Position numbers and translations under genes: made by a program
In this document: positions 1-8,783 of the stretch, piece by piece
How positions within the stretch are numbered: the first letter of the stretch is position 1
Layout: each line of letters begins with the position of its first letter
Origin: Thermoanaerobacterales bacterium
GTDB taxonomy: Bacteria > Bacillota > Thermosediminibacteria > Thermosediminibacterales > Tepidanaerobacteraceae
Reading direction: 5' to 3'
DNA length: 15,776 nt
Assembly (NCBI GenBank): GCA_012839145.1
Contig: DUNY01000016.1
Span: 1-15,776, forward strand
Notes under the pieces: model-generated
Seen by the model: only the letters and a program-made list of their open reading frames with translations
What the model was told of the DNA's origin: nothing
Databases searched by the model: none

Positions 1-1316
1 GCAGAATTTAAAAGTGAAGGTATCAAATAACCTATCACCGTACCGAGAGCCGCTCCCTTTATATTGATATGGGGTACCCCTGTGAGAAAGTAATTGATGA
101 AGACCTTAATAACTGCGCCAATCAACATATTTTTCACGGGAATCATGGTCTTGCCAATACCCTGGAGAATACCGGTAGTAGTCTGGGTAAGAGCTAAAAA
201 CACCACTCCCCATGAAAGCACTTGCAACGATATTCCGGCTTCAGCGTTTTGAAATAAAAGCACTGTTATCGGTTCGGCCAATACATACATACCTACTGCT
301 GCCGGTAGACCAAATATCACACTCATTCTCATACCGGTTTCAGCCCTTAAGGCAACCTTTTGCCTGTTTTTTAAGGCTATGGACTCGGAAATGGCAGGCA
401 CCAGACTTGCAGACAGTGCCGTTGTCACAACAACGGGCAAGTTTATGAGCGGAGCAGCCATACCGGTGAGCTGTCCGAAAAGTTCAGTTGCCCGTTTCAC
501 TGAAAATCCCGCTTGCTGCAACCGACTGCTTACAATAGCAGCATCAGCCATATTCATAAAGGGACTGATGAGCCCTCCCAGGGTTATGGGAACGGCAAAG
601 AAAAACAAACGGTAAATGATATGTATGGAACTCTCCAGACCTTTGCCCCCATCAAGGTGCATTTTTTGAACCAAAGACCTTTTTCTGTTATAATACACTA
701 GGATAAGTACTACCAGTCCCGCCACCGCACCTACCACCGGACCGAAAGCGGCTCCGGCGGCAGCATACTCCACACCGCGGGGTAGCAGTAAATCTGCTAA
801 AATGAATACCGCCACCACTCGACCTATTTGCTCCACAACTTGGGAAATAGCCGAAGGGGTCATGTCCTGTAAACCTTGGAAAAACCCCCTGAAACAAGAC
901 ATGACCGAAACGAAAAATATTGCCGGTGCAATACTTATAATAGGATAAAAAGCTTTGGGATTTCGATAAACACTTATAGCTAAGTATTCAGCCCCGACTA
1001 CCAGGACTAAGGTCAAAATAAGGCCCACCAAAGCCAGTACTGTCAGGGAAACCCTAAATATGCGATAGGCGTTTTTATATCTACCTAAAGCAACATCTTC
1101 CGATACCATCTTGGATATTGCCGTGGGAAGACCGGCAGTTGAAATGGAAAGCAATATTAAGTATATGGGGTAAGCCATTTGATAAAGACCCATTCCCTCG
1201 TCTTTTATTAAAAGTGCCAAGGGAATCCTATATATAGCTCCTAAGATTTTTACCAAAAATCCTGCTGCCGTTAAGATTAATGCACCTTTTAAAAAGGAAT
1301 CCTTATTCTCTGCCAA
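1..1316 (-). CDS. spoVB: SpoVB, stage V sporulation protein B / polysaccharide flippase (3' end cut off by window edge)
   Basis: I translated this from the minus strand. It gives 438 residues with no stop before the left edge; SpoVB proteins are about 520 aa, so roughly the last 80 residues are missing. The protein begins MAENKDSFLKGALILTAAG and continues with KILGAIYRIPLA and DEGMGLYQMAYPIYLILLSI, typical of SpoVB in the MOP/MATE-like lipid-linked oligosaccharide exporter superfamily. Many hydrophobic segments follow. In B. subtilis SpoVB is needed for spore cortex synthesis and is related to the lipid II flippase MurJ. The start is a TTG at 1316-1314: an in-frame TAG lies 15 codons upstream, no ATG or GTG is available, and an AAAGGCGGA ribosome site sits just before the TTG. 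The gene is divergent from pckA. Its place downstream of spoVT matches other spore formers apart from the intervening pckA. Confidence 0.93.
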   Translation of the reverse strand, partial: MAENKDSFLKGALILTAAGFLVKILGAIYRIPLALLIKDEGMGLYQMAYPIYLILLSISTAGLPTAISKMVSEDVALGRYKNAYRIFRVSLTVLALVGLILTLVLVVGAEYLAISVYRNPKAFYPIISIAPAIFFVSVMSCFRGFFQGLQDMTPSAISQVVEQIGRVVAVFILADLLLPRGVEYAAAGAAFGPVVGAVAGLVVLILVYYNRKRSLVQKMHLDGGKGLESSIHIIYRLFFFAVPITLGGLISPFMNMADAAIVSSRLQQAGFSVKRATELFGQLTGMAAPLINLPVVVTTALSASLVPAISESIALKNRQKVALRAETGMRMSVIFGLPAAVGMYVLAEPITVLLFQNAEAGISLQVLSWGVVFLALTQTTTGILQGIGKTMIPVKNMLIGAVIKVFINYFLTGVPHINIKGAALGTVIGYLIPSLLNS

Positions 1317-1507
1317 AAAGATATCCGCCTTTCTTTTAAACTCTTCATCTATTATATTCTATTATATATGGTGCGGCAATATTTATTAAAAAGATTATGG
1401 CTTGTACCGTATACAGGTACGCTGTTTTAATAAGCAGTATCCTTTAAAAAATAGCTTTACTATTAGTTAATCAATGTATTTTTCATTAGAAATTGTAAAT
1501 TCTAAAC

Positions 1508-1536
1508 TAGTCAGGTTTAAAAAAATGTTATATAAT
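1508..1536 (+). promoter_or_regulatory. Putative sigma-A promoter of pckA
   Basis: TAGTCA (1508-1513) and a perfect TATAAT (1531-1536) are separated by 17 nt. A start near 1543 would give a leader of about 36 nt before the pckA ATG. A 6-bp inverted repeat, TTAGAA (1486-1491) and TTCTAA (1500-1505), lies directly upstream of the -35 and could be an operator. A second partial dyad, GTACC...GGTAC (1404-1420), lies nearer spoVB. Both fall in the 262-nt spacer between divergent spoVB and pckA. I saw no convincing catabolite-response element. The match is by eye. Confidence 0.5.
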
Positions 1537-1578
1537 AGATTCTAATTATGATTTTTTTAGAAATTGGAGGTCTTACTA

Positions 1579-3180
1579 ATGGATAAACTAGCTTCCATCG
1601 GTCTTTTTAACACTAATAACGTTTACAAAAATCTATCAGTTCCCCGTCTGATTGAAGAGGCGCTAAAGAGGGGAGAGGGTCATTTAACCGAAACCGGTGC
1701 CCTCAATGTTTACACGGGAAAATATACCGGGCGTTCGCCTAACGATAAATTCATCGTTGATGAGCCTTCCATTCACGACAAAATATGGTGGGGAAATAAT
1801 AAGCCCATCGAGAAGGAACATTTTGAAAATCTACTGAGACAACTTACGGCATATCTTCAAAATCGTAATATCTTTATATTTGACGGTTTTGCTGGAGCCG
1901 ATCCCAAATACCGGCTACCCATACGGGTCATTAACGAATTTGCATATCAAAATCTTTTCTGTCGTCAACTTTTTATCGTTCCCTCACAGGATGAACTTTT
2001 AAACCATAAACCGGGCTTTACGGTAATATGTGCCCCTGGATTTAAAGCTGATCCGGAAACTGATAAAGTCAATTCCGAAGCTTTTATCATCATCAGTTTT
2101 GAGAAGAAGTTAGTTATCATCGGCGGCAGTCAATATGCCGGTGAAATAAAAAAATCCGTATTCTCGGTAATGAATTACCTGATGCCAGAGGCAGGCGTTC
2201 TTTCCATGCATTGCTCTGCAAACGTGGGAGAAGATGGGTCAACAGCACTGTTTTTCGGGCTTTCCGGCACCGGAAAAACCACCCTTTCCGCTGATCCTCA
2301 CCGATACCTGATCGGTGACGATGAGCATGGGTGGACCGAAGAAGGCATCTTTAACTTTGAGGGTGGTTGCTACGCCAAATGCATTAACCTTACTCGAGAA
2401 AAAGAACCCCAGATCTACGATGCTATAAAATTTGGCTCTGTATTGGAAAATGTTATAATAGATGAAAGCACGAGGGTTCCCGATTATGACAGTGATAAAG
2501 TAACAGAAAATACCCGGGCGGCTTATCCGGTTGAATTTATTCCGGGTGCGGTAATTCCCGGTGTAGGAGGCCATCCCAAAACTGTAGTCTTTTTGACTGC
2601 CGACGCCTTCGGAGTGCTGCCCCCCATAGCCAAGCTGAGCAAAGAACAAGCTATGTATTACTTTATTTCCGGCTACACCAGCAAACTAGCCGGCACTGAA
2701 AGAGGAATCACTGAACCTCAGGCAACTTTTTCTTCTTGCTTTGGTGCTCCGTTCTTGCCTCTTTCACCTATGGTCTATGCCCAGCTGCTGGGTGAAAAAA
2801 TCGAAAAGCACAATTCCAACGTGTTTTTGGTAAACACCGGGTGGACCGGAGGAGCCTACGGAGTAGGCAGGCGTATGAATCTTGAATATACCAGGGCTAT
2901 GATCAAGGCAGCATTGGACGGCGATTTAGACTCGGTAGAATATGAGCAGGATCCCATCTTTGGGCTCAAGATTCCCAAAACCTGTCCTGATGTTCCCTCT
3001 GAAATATTAAACCCCAGAAATACTTGGAAGGATAAAGCCGCCTATGATAAAACCGCAAAGAAGCTTTCGGAAAGCTTTGCCGAGAATATTGTCAAGTTTT
3101 CCGACATAGCTGATGAAGTTGCAGCAGCAGGTCCGGCAAATGGTAAGAAACAACCGAAAGAAGCTAAATCTGCCATCTAA
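1579..3180 (+). CDS. pckA: Phosphoenolpyruvate carboxykinase (ATP)
   Basis: Enzyme of 533 aa converting oxaloacetate plus ATP to PEP, CO2 and ADP (EC 4.1.1.49), cytosolic; it is the entry to gluconeogenesis or, in reverse in some anaerobes, a CO2-fixing anaplerotic step. Signatures seen are [15 protein letters not shown] near the N-terminus, the P-loop [14 protein letters not shown] beginning at residue 227 with the lysine at 233, and the metal-binding IGDDEHGW just after it. The later TERGITEP and [15 protein letters not shown] segments are typical of the ATP-dependent, not GTP-dependent, family. I chose the ATG at 1579 because GGAGG (1566-1570) lies 8 nt upstream; a TTG start at 1564 would place the ribosome site inside the gene. 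The end is a Lys/Ala-rich tail without clear function. Length is normal for the family (about 525-540). It is a single-gene unit ending at a hairpin shared with spoVT. Confidence 0.97.
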   Translation: MDKLASIGLFNTNNVYKNLSVPRLIEEALKRGEGHLTETGALNVYTGKYTGRSPNDKFIVDEPSIHDKIWWGNNKPIEKEHFENLLRQLTAYLQNRNIFIFDGFAGADPKYRLPIRVINEFAYQNLFCRQLFIVPSQDELLNHKPGFTVICAPGFKADPETDKVNSEAFIIISFEKKLVIIGGSQYAGEIKKSVFSVMNYLMPEAGVLSMHCSANVGEDGSTALFFGLSGTGKTTLSADPHRYLIGDDEHGWTEEGIFNFEGGCYAKCINLTREKEPQIYDAIKFGSVLENVIIDESTRVPDYDSDKVTENTRAAYPVEFIPGAVIPGVGGHPKTVVFLTADAFGVLPPIAKLSKEQAMYYFISGYTSKLAGTERGITEPQATFSSCFGAPFLPLSPMVYAQLLGEKIEKHNSNVFLVNTGWTGGAYGVGRRMNLEYTRAMIKAALDGDLDSVEYEQDPIFGLKIPKTCPDVPSEILNPRNTWKDKAAYDKTAKKLSESFAENIVKFSDIADEVAAAGPANGKKQPKEAKSAI

Positions 3181-3220
3181 ACTTTTGAAAAACTTTGCTC
3201 AAATCTTTGAAACGGCAAAT

Positions 3221-3250
3221 AAAAAATAGCAGCTTAGCTGCTATTTTTTT
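3221..3250. terminator. Bidirectional rho-independent terminator between pckA and spoVT
   Basis: There is a perfect 13-bp inverted repeat: the arm at 3221-3233 (AAAAAATAGCAGC) pairs with 3237-3249, with a 3-nt loop. A T run follows on each strand because the arms begin and end in A and T tracts. It lies 40 nt after the pckA stop and touches the spoVT stop codon (3249-3251), so it can terminate both convergent genes. Confidence 0.9.
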
Positions 3251-3809
3251 ATTGTTCCATTTGTCTTGCCAAAAATCCCGCCGCCGTTTCGACCACCTTA
3301 ACTTCCATTTCTCCCATGCCGATATTGAGATCTTTAGAAAGAAGTATAACGGCACCTATGGGATCGCCTTCAGCGATAATAGGACAAATAACCTGGCTTG
3401 AATACTTGATTTTACCTTCTTCCTCATCTATGGTAATTGGTATATAATCCTTCTCACTGGTTTTGGGTATAAGGACGGTTTTTCTTTCGTCCATAATCTT
3501 TTCAACAGCTAGACTTACCGACTTGTCCATATACTCCTTTTTCGGCGCTCCGGCAACGGCTATGATTGCATCTCTGTCAGCAATACATGTGATATGATTT
3601 ACAGAATCATGAAGTGAATCAGCATATTCCCTGGCAAAGTCCCCCAGTTCCCCGATTGGGGAATACTTTTTTAGTATTACTTCCCCTTCCCGATCCGTAA
3701 ATATCTCAAGAGGGTCGCCTTCGCGAATTCTGAGGGTCCGACGGATCTCCTTGGGTATCACTACCCGGCCCAGATCATCTATGCGCCGAACAATTCCTGT
3801 TGCCTTCAA
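3249..3809 (-). CDS. spoVT: SpoVT, AbrB-type transcriptional regulator of the forespore
   Basis: Regulator of 186 aa (B. subtilis SpoVT is 178 aa). The N-terminus (residues 1-50), MKATGIVRRIDDLGRVVIPK followed by EIRRTLRIREGDPLEIFTD, is an AbrB/MazE-type swapped-hairpin DNA-binding domain almost identical in pattern to SpoVT. The remainder, with VNHITCIADRDAIIAVAG and ICPIIAEGDPIGAVILLS, fits the C-terminal GAF-like domain. SpoVT adjusts sigma-G-dependent expression in the forespore and affects coat and germination properties. The start is a TTG at 3809-3807, with GGAGG 8 nt upstream and exact agreement with the conserved N-terminus. The gene lies 91 nt after the foldase gene and probably has its own sigma-G promoter. 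It converges on pckA and shares its terminator. Confidence 0.96.
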   Translation of the reverse strand: MKATGIVRRIDDLGRVVIPKEIRRTLRIREGDPLEIFTDREGEVILKKYSPIGELGDFAREYADSLHDSVNHITCIADRDAIIAVAGAPKKEYMDKSVSLAVEKIMDERKTVLIPKTSEKDYIPITIDEEEGKIKYSSQVICPIIAEGDPIGAVILLSKDLNIGMGEMEVKVVETAAGFLARQMEQ

Positions 3810-3848
3810 TTGATTTCCCTCCTTATATTCTGGTTTTCCTTTCAGATA

Positions 3849-3878
3849 TAGTATATAACACAGATGGCGGTTCTATTC
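3849..3878 (-). promoter_or_regulatory. Putative sigma-G promoter of spoVT
   Basis: On the minus strand, GAATA (3878-3874) fits the sigma-G -35 consensus GHATR. After an 18-nt spacer, TATACTA (3855-3849) matches the -10 consensus CATNHTA at every specified position but the first. There is no sigma-A -35 at the right distance for the same -10. B. subtilis spoVT is known to be transcribed by sigma-G, which supports the reading. The match is by eye. Confidence 0.5.
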
Positions 3879-3900
3879 ATTGAAGGCAATATGAGATAGC

Positions 3901-4863
3901 TTATAAATATTTTTCTATTTTCGATTGTTTTTCCCACTTATCCAGATGTTTCGTGAACTCCTCTTCTCTTTTGGTGTTTTCCAAGTTGATTCTTATATAG
4001 TCTTTGGCATCATCGTAGCTCAAAGAAGTTCTCTCACCTGTTACTTTGATTATATGATAACCATGCTCACTTTTTACAATATCGCTTATTTCCCCTGGTT
4101 TTAGCGCAAAAGCCGCTCTTTCAAATTCAGGCACCATCTTGCCTTTGGCAAAATACCCCAAGTCCCCTCCTAATTCTTTGGAACCGGGATCTTTGGAATG
4201 CTCTTTTGCCAACTCACCAAAATCAGCTCCGTTTTCAATTTCAGCTAAAATCTCTTTTGCCTTATCTTCCGTATCAACTAAAATGTGACTTGCCCGTATT
4301 TCCGGTGCTGGAAGCTCAAACATGGACTTATTATCATCATAATATTTTTTAACTTCTTTATCAGTAACTTTTATATCTGATGTAAGCTTTTCTTTAAAGT
4401 TATTTATTATAAGCTGCTCCTGCACCAATTTTTCAAAAGACTGCCTGTTAAGTCCCTGCTGCTTTAAATATGTGTCCAGAGCATCCTTGCCGCCGTGATA
4501 CTTTTCCAAATCATTTATGGCTTGCTCATATTCTCCTTCTTGTAAGACCACATCATCATCTTTTGCTTGCTGCAGTATTAATTGATCGGTTATCATGGCC
4601 TCTAATACTTTTTCTTTAACTTCCTTTAATACCTTCTTGCCTTCAGCAGTGGAAAAATCTTGGCCATTAGCTTCCAGGGCACTTTTAACTTGAGCAACCT
4701 GACGGTCATAATCGGATTTTAAGATATATTCATCATTGACCTTAGCTATGACCTCTTTACCATCAACAATCTTACCTTGAGTGTCGACCTTTTCTATATT
4801 TTGGCAACCTGTCATGGCTATGACAAGTACTAATAAAAGAATCAAGTTTTTGATCGTCTTCAT
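3901..4863 (-). CDS. prsA: PrsA-type lipoprotein foldase (parvulin peptidyl-prolyl isomerase)
   Basis: Protein of 320 aa. Residues 1-19 form a lipoprotein signal: a Lys-containing N-terminus, a hydrophobic run of Leu, Ile and Val, and the lipobox MTGC, so C20 would be the lipidated residue anchoring the protein to the outer face of the membrane. Residues 35-180 resemble a SurA/PrsA N-terminal chaperone domain, highly charged and helical. Residues 188-275 are a parvulin domain: EIRASHILVDTEDKAKEIL, then DFGELAKEHSKDPGS, GGDLGYFAKGKMVPEFE and KSEHGYHIIKV. PrsA proteins assist folding of secreted proteins after Sec export. The ATG at 4863 has GAGGAGG closely upstream. The gene begins 40 nt after the mfd stop with no terminator between, so co-transcription with mfd is likely. 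Spore formers often carry several PrsA paralogues, so the symbol denotes the family, not orthology. Confidence 0.92.
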   Translation of the reverse strand: MKTIKNLILLLVLVIAMTGCQNIEKVDTQGKIVDGKEVIAKVNDEYILKSDYDRQVAQVKSALEANGQDFSTAEGKKVLKEVKEKVLEAMITDQLILQQAKDDDVVLQEGEYEQAINDLEKYHGGKDALDTYLKQQGLNRQSFEKLVQEQLIINNFKEKLTSDIKVTDKEVKKYYDDNKSMFELPAPEIRASHILVDTEDKAKEILAEIENGADFGELAKEHSKDPGSKELGGDLGYFAKGKMVPEFERAAFALKPGEISDIVKSEHGYHIIKVTGERTSLSYDDAKDYIRINLENTKREEEFTKHLDKWEKQSKIEKYL

Positions 4864-4903
4864 AAAATCCTCCTCGTCCCCGGTTGTTTAGAGCCTTCTT
4901 TAA

Positions 4904-7900
4904 TTATACTACACTGCAGGATTCCTGCATAGCCTTTATTTCGTCCAAAATCTTCTGCAGGCGTAACAAAAGTTTTATGCCTTTACTGCCTCTGCTTTTA
5001 ACAGCTATTATAGGAGTCTTTGTACCTATAATATTTATCTGCCTACTAAGTGCCGCTTTGATGCTTAGCAGCATCTCCGGAGTAAGTTTATCGGTATTAT
5101 GGAATTTCATGTTTATTACTTTACCCTGCTGTATAATGCTTCCTATTCCCAGTTTAGCTGCCAGAACCCTGATGCGGGATATCATGATCAGGCTCCTGGT
5201 AGGTTCCGGAATATCACCGAAGCGATCTTCCACCTCCTCCTCAAGATCATCAGCTTCTTCAACGGTATCCACCGATGCGATCCGTCGATAGATTTCCATC
5301 TTCAAAGATGCATTACTTATATACTCATCGGAAATATAGGCACTAATGTCCAGTTCTAAGACAGGACGCAACTCCTCTTGTTCCTTCTCACCCTTCAGTT
5401 CCTTCACCGCCGCTGCCAGCAGCTTGGTGTAAAGATCATATCCTACCGCCATCATATGTCCGTGCTGCTCAGTGCCCAAAATGTTCCCGGCTCCGCGAAT
5501 TTCTAGGTCCTTTAAAGCTATCTTGAACCCCGATCCGAATTCGGTAAATTCCCTAATGGCAGACAGCCGCTTTTCCGCCGCCTCGCTAAGCACCTTGTCT
5601 TTTTTATAAGTCAAATAGGCAAAAGCCTGCCGATTGGACCTGCCCACCCGCCCCCGCAGTTGGTATAACTGTGAAAGACCTAATTTGTCGGCTGAAGTGA
5701 CAATCAGCGTGTTCACATTTGCTATGTCAAGGCCCGTTTCTATAATGGTAGTGCACACCAGAACATCATAGTCATGCTCATAAAAACCAAGCATAACCTC
5801 CTCTAATTCATCCTCATTCATCTGACCGTGAGCCACTGCAATCCGCGCTTCAGGTACAAGCCGTTTAAGGCTTTGGACTTCCTCATGAATGGTCTGAACC
5901 CGATTGTGCACATAGTAGACTTGCCCCTCCCGTGAAAGCTCACGAATGATTGCATCCCGAATAAGTGACTCATTATGCTCTACCACATAAGTCTGAATTG
6001 GAAATCGATCTTCCGGCGGTGTTTCTATTAAACTCATATCCCTTACGCCGCTCATAGCCATGTGTAAAGTTCTTGGAATGGGGGTAGCCGTAAGAGTAAG
6101 CACGTCAACATTTTTCTTGAATTGCTTTATCTTTTCTTTATGGGACACGCCAAATCGCTGTTCTTCATCAACCACCAACAGACCTAAATCCTTAAATTTC
6201 ACATCTTTCTGCAGCAATCTGTGAGTACCGATAATTATGTCAATTTCTCCTGTTTTTAGTTTCGTCAAAATATGCCTTTGTTCTGACTGTGACTTAAATC
6301 GACTGATGGATTCCACTATTACGGGAAAAGGCTTAAACCGCTCGTAAAATGTATGAAAATGCTGCTCAGCCAAAATAGTAGTGGGAACCAGCACCGCCAC
6401 CTGTTTGCCGTCCATTACCGCTTTAAAAGCTGCCCTCATAGCAACTTCAGTCTTGCCGTAACCCACATCACCACACAGCAGTCTATCCATAGGCTGGGGC
6501 CTTTCCATGTCCATTTTTACTTCTTCGATGGCAGCCAACTGATCGGGAGTTTCTTCATAAGGGAACATATCCTGGAATTCCTTCTGCCATGGAGTATCGG
6601 CGGAAAAAGCAAAACCTCTCACAGACTCCCGGGCAGCATACAATTTTATTAGCTCCTCAGCCATTTGTTTTATAGAATCTTTAGCCTTGCTCTTGACTCT
6701 ATTCCATTCATTGCCCCCCAGCTTATGAAGCTTTGGAGTTGCCTCATCGGCTCCCACATATTTTTGTATTAAATCCACCTGATTTGTAGGCACATAGAGT
6801 TTGTCCCCACCGGCATACATCAGTGCAAAATAATCCTTCAAATGGCCCCCCACTTCCAGGGACTCAACACCCATGTATTTTCCGATGCCATGAGTTATAT
6901 GAACTACATAATCACCCATATTCAGTTCCTGATAATCGGTAATTCTTTTACCCTTTGCTTTGTGTCTTGGTCGAGCTTGCTGTTTCTTGGATCTTCCATA
7001 GACCTCTGATTCAGAAAAAACAGCCAGCTTAATCTCCGGATTATCAAAGCCTCGCTCCAGCGAGCCGGGCATTACTACCACCTGACCGGGCAAAATAGGC
7101 CCGTCCTTTTGGGTAAATATACCAACCTCAATATCTTTTTCTCGCAAGCTCCGAGCCAGATGCTCACCTCGTTCCGTAGTACCGGAAAGGAGCACTGTCC
7201 TGTATTTTTTCCGTTTAAGTCTTAAAACTTCTTCTGCCAACAAATCCAGTTTTCCGTAAAGAGGAGGCATGGACCGAAACTGAAAAGAGTATAAGTTTTG
7301 GGGCTCAAAGCCTGGATATATTTTCGGCAGCATAGAAAAGTAGACTGCCCTGTTTTTTTTCAATTTTTCCAGTATATCAAAGGGACTGTGGTAAATATTG
7401 GCCTGAGATGCCAGTATTTCACCCTTTTCCAAAAGTCCCTTATAAGTTTCTTCCGTCTCAAAGGCGGCATTTTTTTGAGCTTCTCCGATTCTACCCGGCT
7501 CAACCAATATGGAGATAAACCGATTCTCGAAGTAATCCATTAAGGTTGAGAGCTTAGGGTACAAATGTGATATGTAAAGCTCCGCAGCCTCGAAGAAAAG
7601 GCCGTTTGACAGCCTTTCCATATGTGCCTCTACTTTTTCCGATAGGTGTTGGGCCAGCTCTTCATGGCCTAGAGAATTAAGCAAAGCCCGCCTCTGTTTT
7701 AACTCATCAGCTATGGCTATGGAAGCGGCCTTTGCCGTATCCTCATCATAGACTACCTCCCGAGCTGGTCCCACAAAGATTTTGTCCAGTTTGTCAATGG
7801 AACGCTGGTCTTCCGGAAGAAACTGCCGGATGGAGTCTACCTCTTCGTCAAAAAACTCCAAGCGATAGGGATACTCCCTTGTAAGTGGATAAATGTCAAG

Positions 7901-8440
7901 GATTCCCCCTCGTACTGCGAATTGTCCACGTCCTTCTATCATCTCCACTCTTTCATAACCCATAGCGGACAATTTGGATATAATATCATCCATGGGAATA
8001 ATATCTCCCACTTTAACCTCAATAGTAAATCTTTTCACAATTTCCGGCGCCACCATTTTTGTAAGCAGTGACTGAATAGGTGCTACCACTACCATGGATT
8101 TTTTTAGAAGCAAACTTTCCATTACCTTCAGTCGCTGTGCTGTAAATTCCAGGCTTCGTGCAGCGGTTTCATAAGGAAGAACTGAGCTGGCGGGAAACAT
8201 AGCCACCTCTTCCGGGCTTAAAAAAAACATAAGATCCTCGGTCAGGTTTTTGGCCTCCAGTGAATCGGCGGTGACCACCAGAATCTGTGAGATTTCCCGG
8301 CTCTTTAAGGCAGCTGTAAGATAAGCCCTTTGTGAGTCCGAGACCCCATAGCCAAGCAAATGGGATCCTCCGCGGCTTAAGTTTTTTACCAATTTTCTAA
8401 ATTCCAGCATCTCTTCGGCTGTTTTTAAAAGTTGTTTCAT
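4904..8440 (-). CDS. mfd: Mfd, transcription-repair coupling factor
   Basis: ATP-dependent DNA translocase of 1178 aa (B. subtilis Mfd is 1177). It removes RNA polymerase stalled at lesions and recruits UvrA. The N-terminal UvrB-like region is followed by the RNA-polymerase-interacting domain (NMGDYVVHITHGIGKYMG, with DYFALMYAGGDKLYVP). The superfamily 2 translocase motor has Walker A GDVGYGKTE with its lysine at 663, DEEQ at 758-761, and the TATPIPRTLHMAMSG segment. The TRG/motif VI region QLYQLRGRVGRSNRQAFAYL and a C-terminal TRCF domain complete it. I chose the ATG at 8440 because conserved sequence (MKQLLKTAEEML) starts there with AGAGG upstream; a TTG at 8482 would add 14 unconserved residues. 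A promoter and a leader hairpin lie upstream. The pth gene that often precedes mfd is not here. Confidence 0.97.
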   Translation of the reverse strand: MKQLLKTAEEMLEFRKLVKNLSRGGSHLLGYGVSDSQRAYLTAALKSREISQILVVTADSLEAKNLTEDLMFFLSPEEVAMFPASSVLPYETAARSLEFTAQRLKVMESLLLKKSMVVVAPIQSLLTKMVAPEIVKRFTIEVKVGDIIPMDDIISKLSAMGYERVEMIEGRGQFAVRGGILDIYPLTREYPYRLEFFDEEVDSIRQFLPEDQRSIDKLDKIFVGPAREVVYDEDTAKAASIAIADELKQRRALLNSLGHEELAQHLSEKVEAHMERLSNGLFFEAAELYISHLYPKLSTLMDYFENRFISILVEPGRIGEAQKNAAFETEETYKGLLEKGEILASQANIYHSPFDILEKLKKNRAVYFSMLPKIYPGFEPQNLYSFQFRSMPPLYGKLDLLAEEVLRLKRKKYRTVLLSGTTERGEHLARSLREKDIEVGIFTQKDGPILPGQVVVMPGSLERGFDNPEIKLAVFSESEVYGRSKKQQARPRHKAKGKRITDYQELNMGDYVVHITHGIGKYMGVESLEVGGHLKDYFALMYAGGDKLYVPTNQVDLIQKYVGADEATPKLHKLGGNEWNRVKSKAKDSIKQMAEELIKLYAARESVRGFAFSADTPWQKEFQDMFPYEETPDQLAAIEEVKMDMERPQPMDRLLCGDVGYGKTEVAMRAAFKAVMDGKQVAVLVPTTILAEQHFHTFYERFKPFPVIVESISRFKSQSEQRHILTKLKTGEIDIIIGTHRLLQKDVKFKDLGLLVVDEEQRFGVSHKEKIKQFKKNVDVLTLTATPIPRTLHMAMSGVRDMSLIETPPEDRFPIQTYVVEHNESLIRDAIIRELSREGQVYYVHNRVQTIHEEVQSLKRLVPEARIAVAHGQMNEDELEEVMLGFYEHDYDVLVCTTIIETGLDIANVNTLIVTSADKLGLSQLYQLRGRVGRSNRQAFAYLTYKKDKVLSEAAEKRLSAIREFTEFGSGFKIALKDLEIRGAGNILGTEQHGHMMAVGYDLYTKLLAAAVKELKGEKEQEELRPVLELDISAYISDEYISNASLKMEIYRRIASVDTVEEADDLEEEVEDRFGDIPEPTRSLIMISRIRVLAAKLGIGSIIQQGKVINMKFHNTDKLTPEMLLSIKAALSRQINIIGTKTPIIAVKSRGSKGIKLLLRLQKILDEIKAMQESCSVV

Positions 8441-8487
8441 TAATATACCTCTGTTTGGATAAAAATAATAATTTTCAGACAAATGCC

Positions 8488-8515
8488 AAAAAGCCCTTTT
8501 TTAAGGTCAAGGGCT
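8488..8515 (-). terminator. Terminator-like hairpin in the mfd leader (possible attenuator)
   Basis: On the minus strand AGCCCTT (8515-8509) pairs perfectly with AAGGGCT (8498-8492) over a 10-nt loop and is followed by TTTTT (8492-8488). It sits about 50 nt upstream of the mfd ATG and only a few nucleotides after the predicted transcription start near 8520. It could be an attenuator, a 5' mRNA-stabilising stem, or the end of transcripts arriving from further upstream. The sequence does not say which. Confidence 0.6.
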
Positions 8516-8526
8516 AACCATTATTT

Positions 8527-8555
8527 ATTATACCCCAACTACGTGACTATAGCAA
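8527..8555 (-). promoter_or_regulatory. Putative sigma-A promoter of mfd
   Basis: On the minus strand TTGCTA (8555-8550) and a perfect TATAAT (8532-8527) are separated by exactly 17 nt. A start near 8520 would give an 80-nt leader to the mfd ATG, with the terminator-like hairpin at its very beginning. It is the best sigma-A match I found upstream of mfd. Confidence 0.6.
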
Positions 8556-8783
8556 TATAAGATTGATTTTACCGGTTTACTTCCATATTTTATACCTCAT
8601 GTTATATTTCTTTTTCCGGGGTCTTAAGCCTGTCGTTTAAGGATAAACTTATATTGAACATACACATCTCTTCTTTGTTTTTTGTGTGCTAACAATTGTT
8701 ATACATGATGTGCAAGTTCTAAGCTACCCCGTAAGACAGGGTGCCTTTTTCTCTTGCCTTGCATACTTGATTTTACTCTAACT
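8556..8783. other. Intergenic spacer between mfd and the PrsW-like gene; no gene seen
   Basis: Together with the mfd promoter and hairpin, this belongs to a stretch of about 360 nt without a gene. I see no ORF with a ribosome site and no RNA gene. It contains a perfect 12-bp palindrome TAACAATTGTTA (8690-8701) and a small dyad GTTTA-AGGA-TAAAC (8635-8648). Either could be an operator, but nothing links them to a known regulator. Confidence 0.5.

Noticed and set aside
212..615. Plus-strand open frames near the left edge
   Set aside because: They overlap the continuous minus-strand SpoVB reading frame, which runs 438 codons without a stop and matches the family.
1404..1420. GTACC...GGTAC dyad as a CcpN-type site controlling pckA
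   Set aside because: It does not fit the CcpN consensus that I know, and the arms are only 5 bp. I kept it only as an unnamed dyad in the promoter entry.
2239..2649. 136-aa open frame antisense to pckA
   Set aside because: It lies wholly within the strongly conserved pckA coding sequence, has no ribosome site and shows no recognisable protein pattern.
8441..8482. TTG start giving Mfd 14 extra residues
   Set aside because: The added residues look unconserved and no ribosome site precedes the TTG. The ATG at 8440 has AGAGG upstream and gives the usual length.
8508..8521. Four-codon leader peptide (MVSP) in the mfd leader
   Set aside because: No ribosome site, it would start almost at the transcript 5' end, and it lacks repeated regulatory codons.
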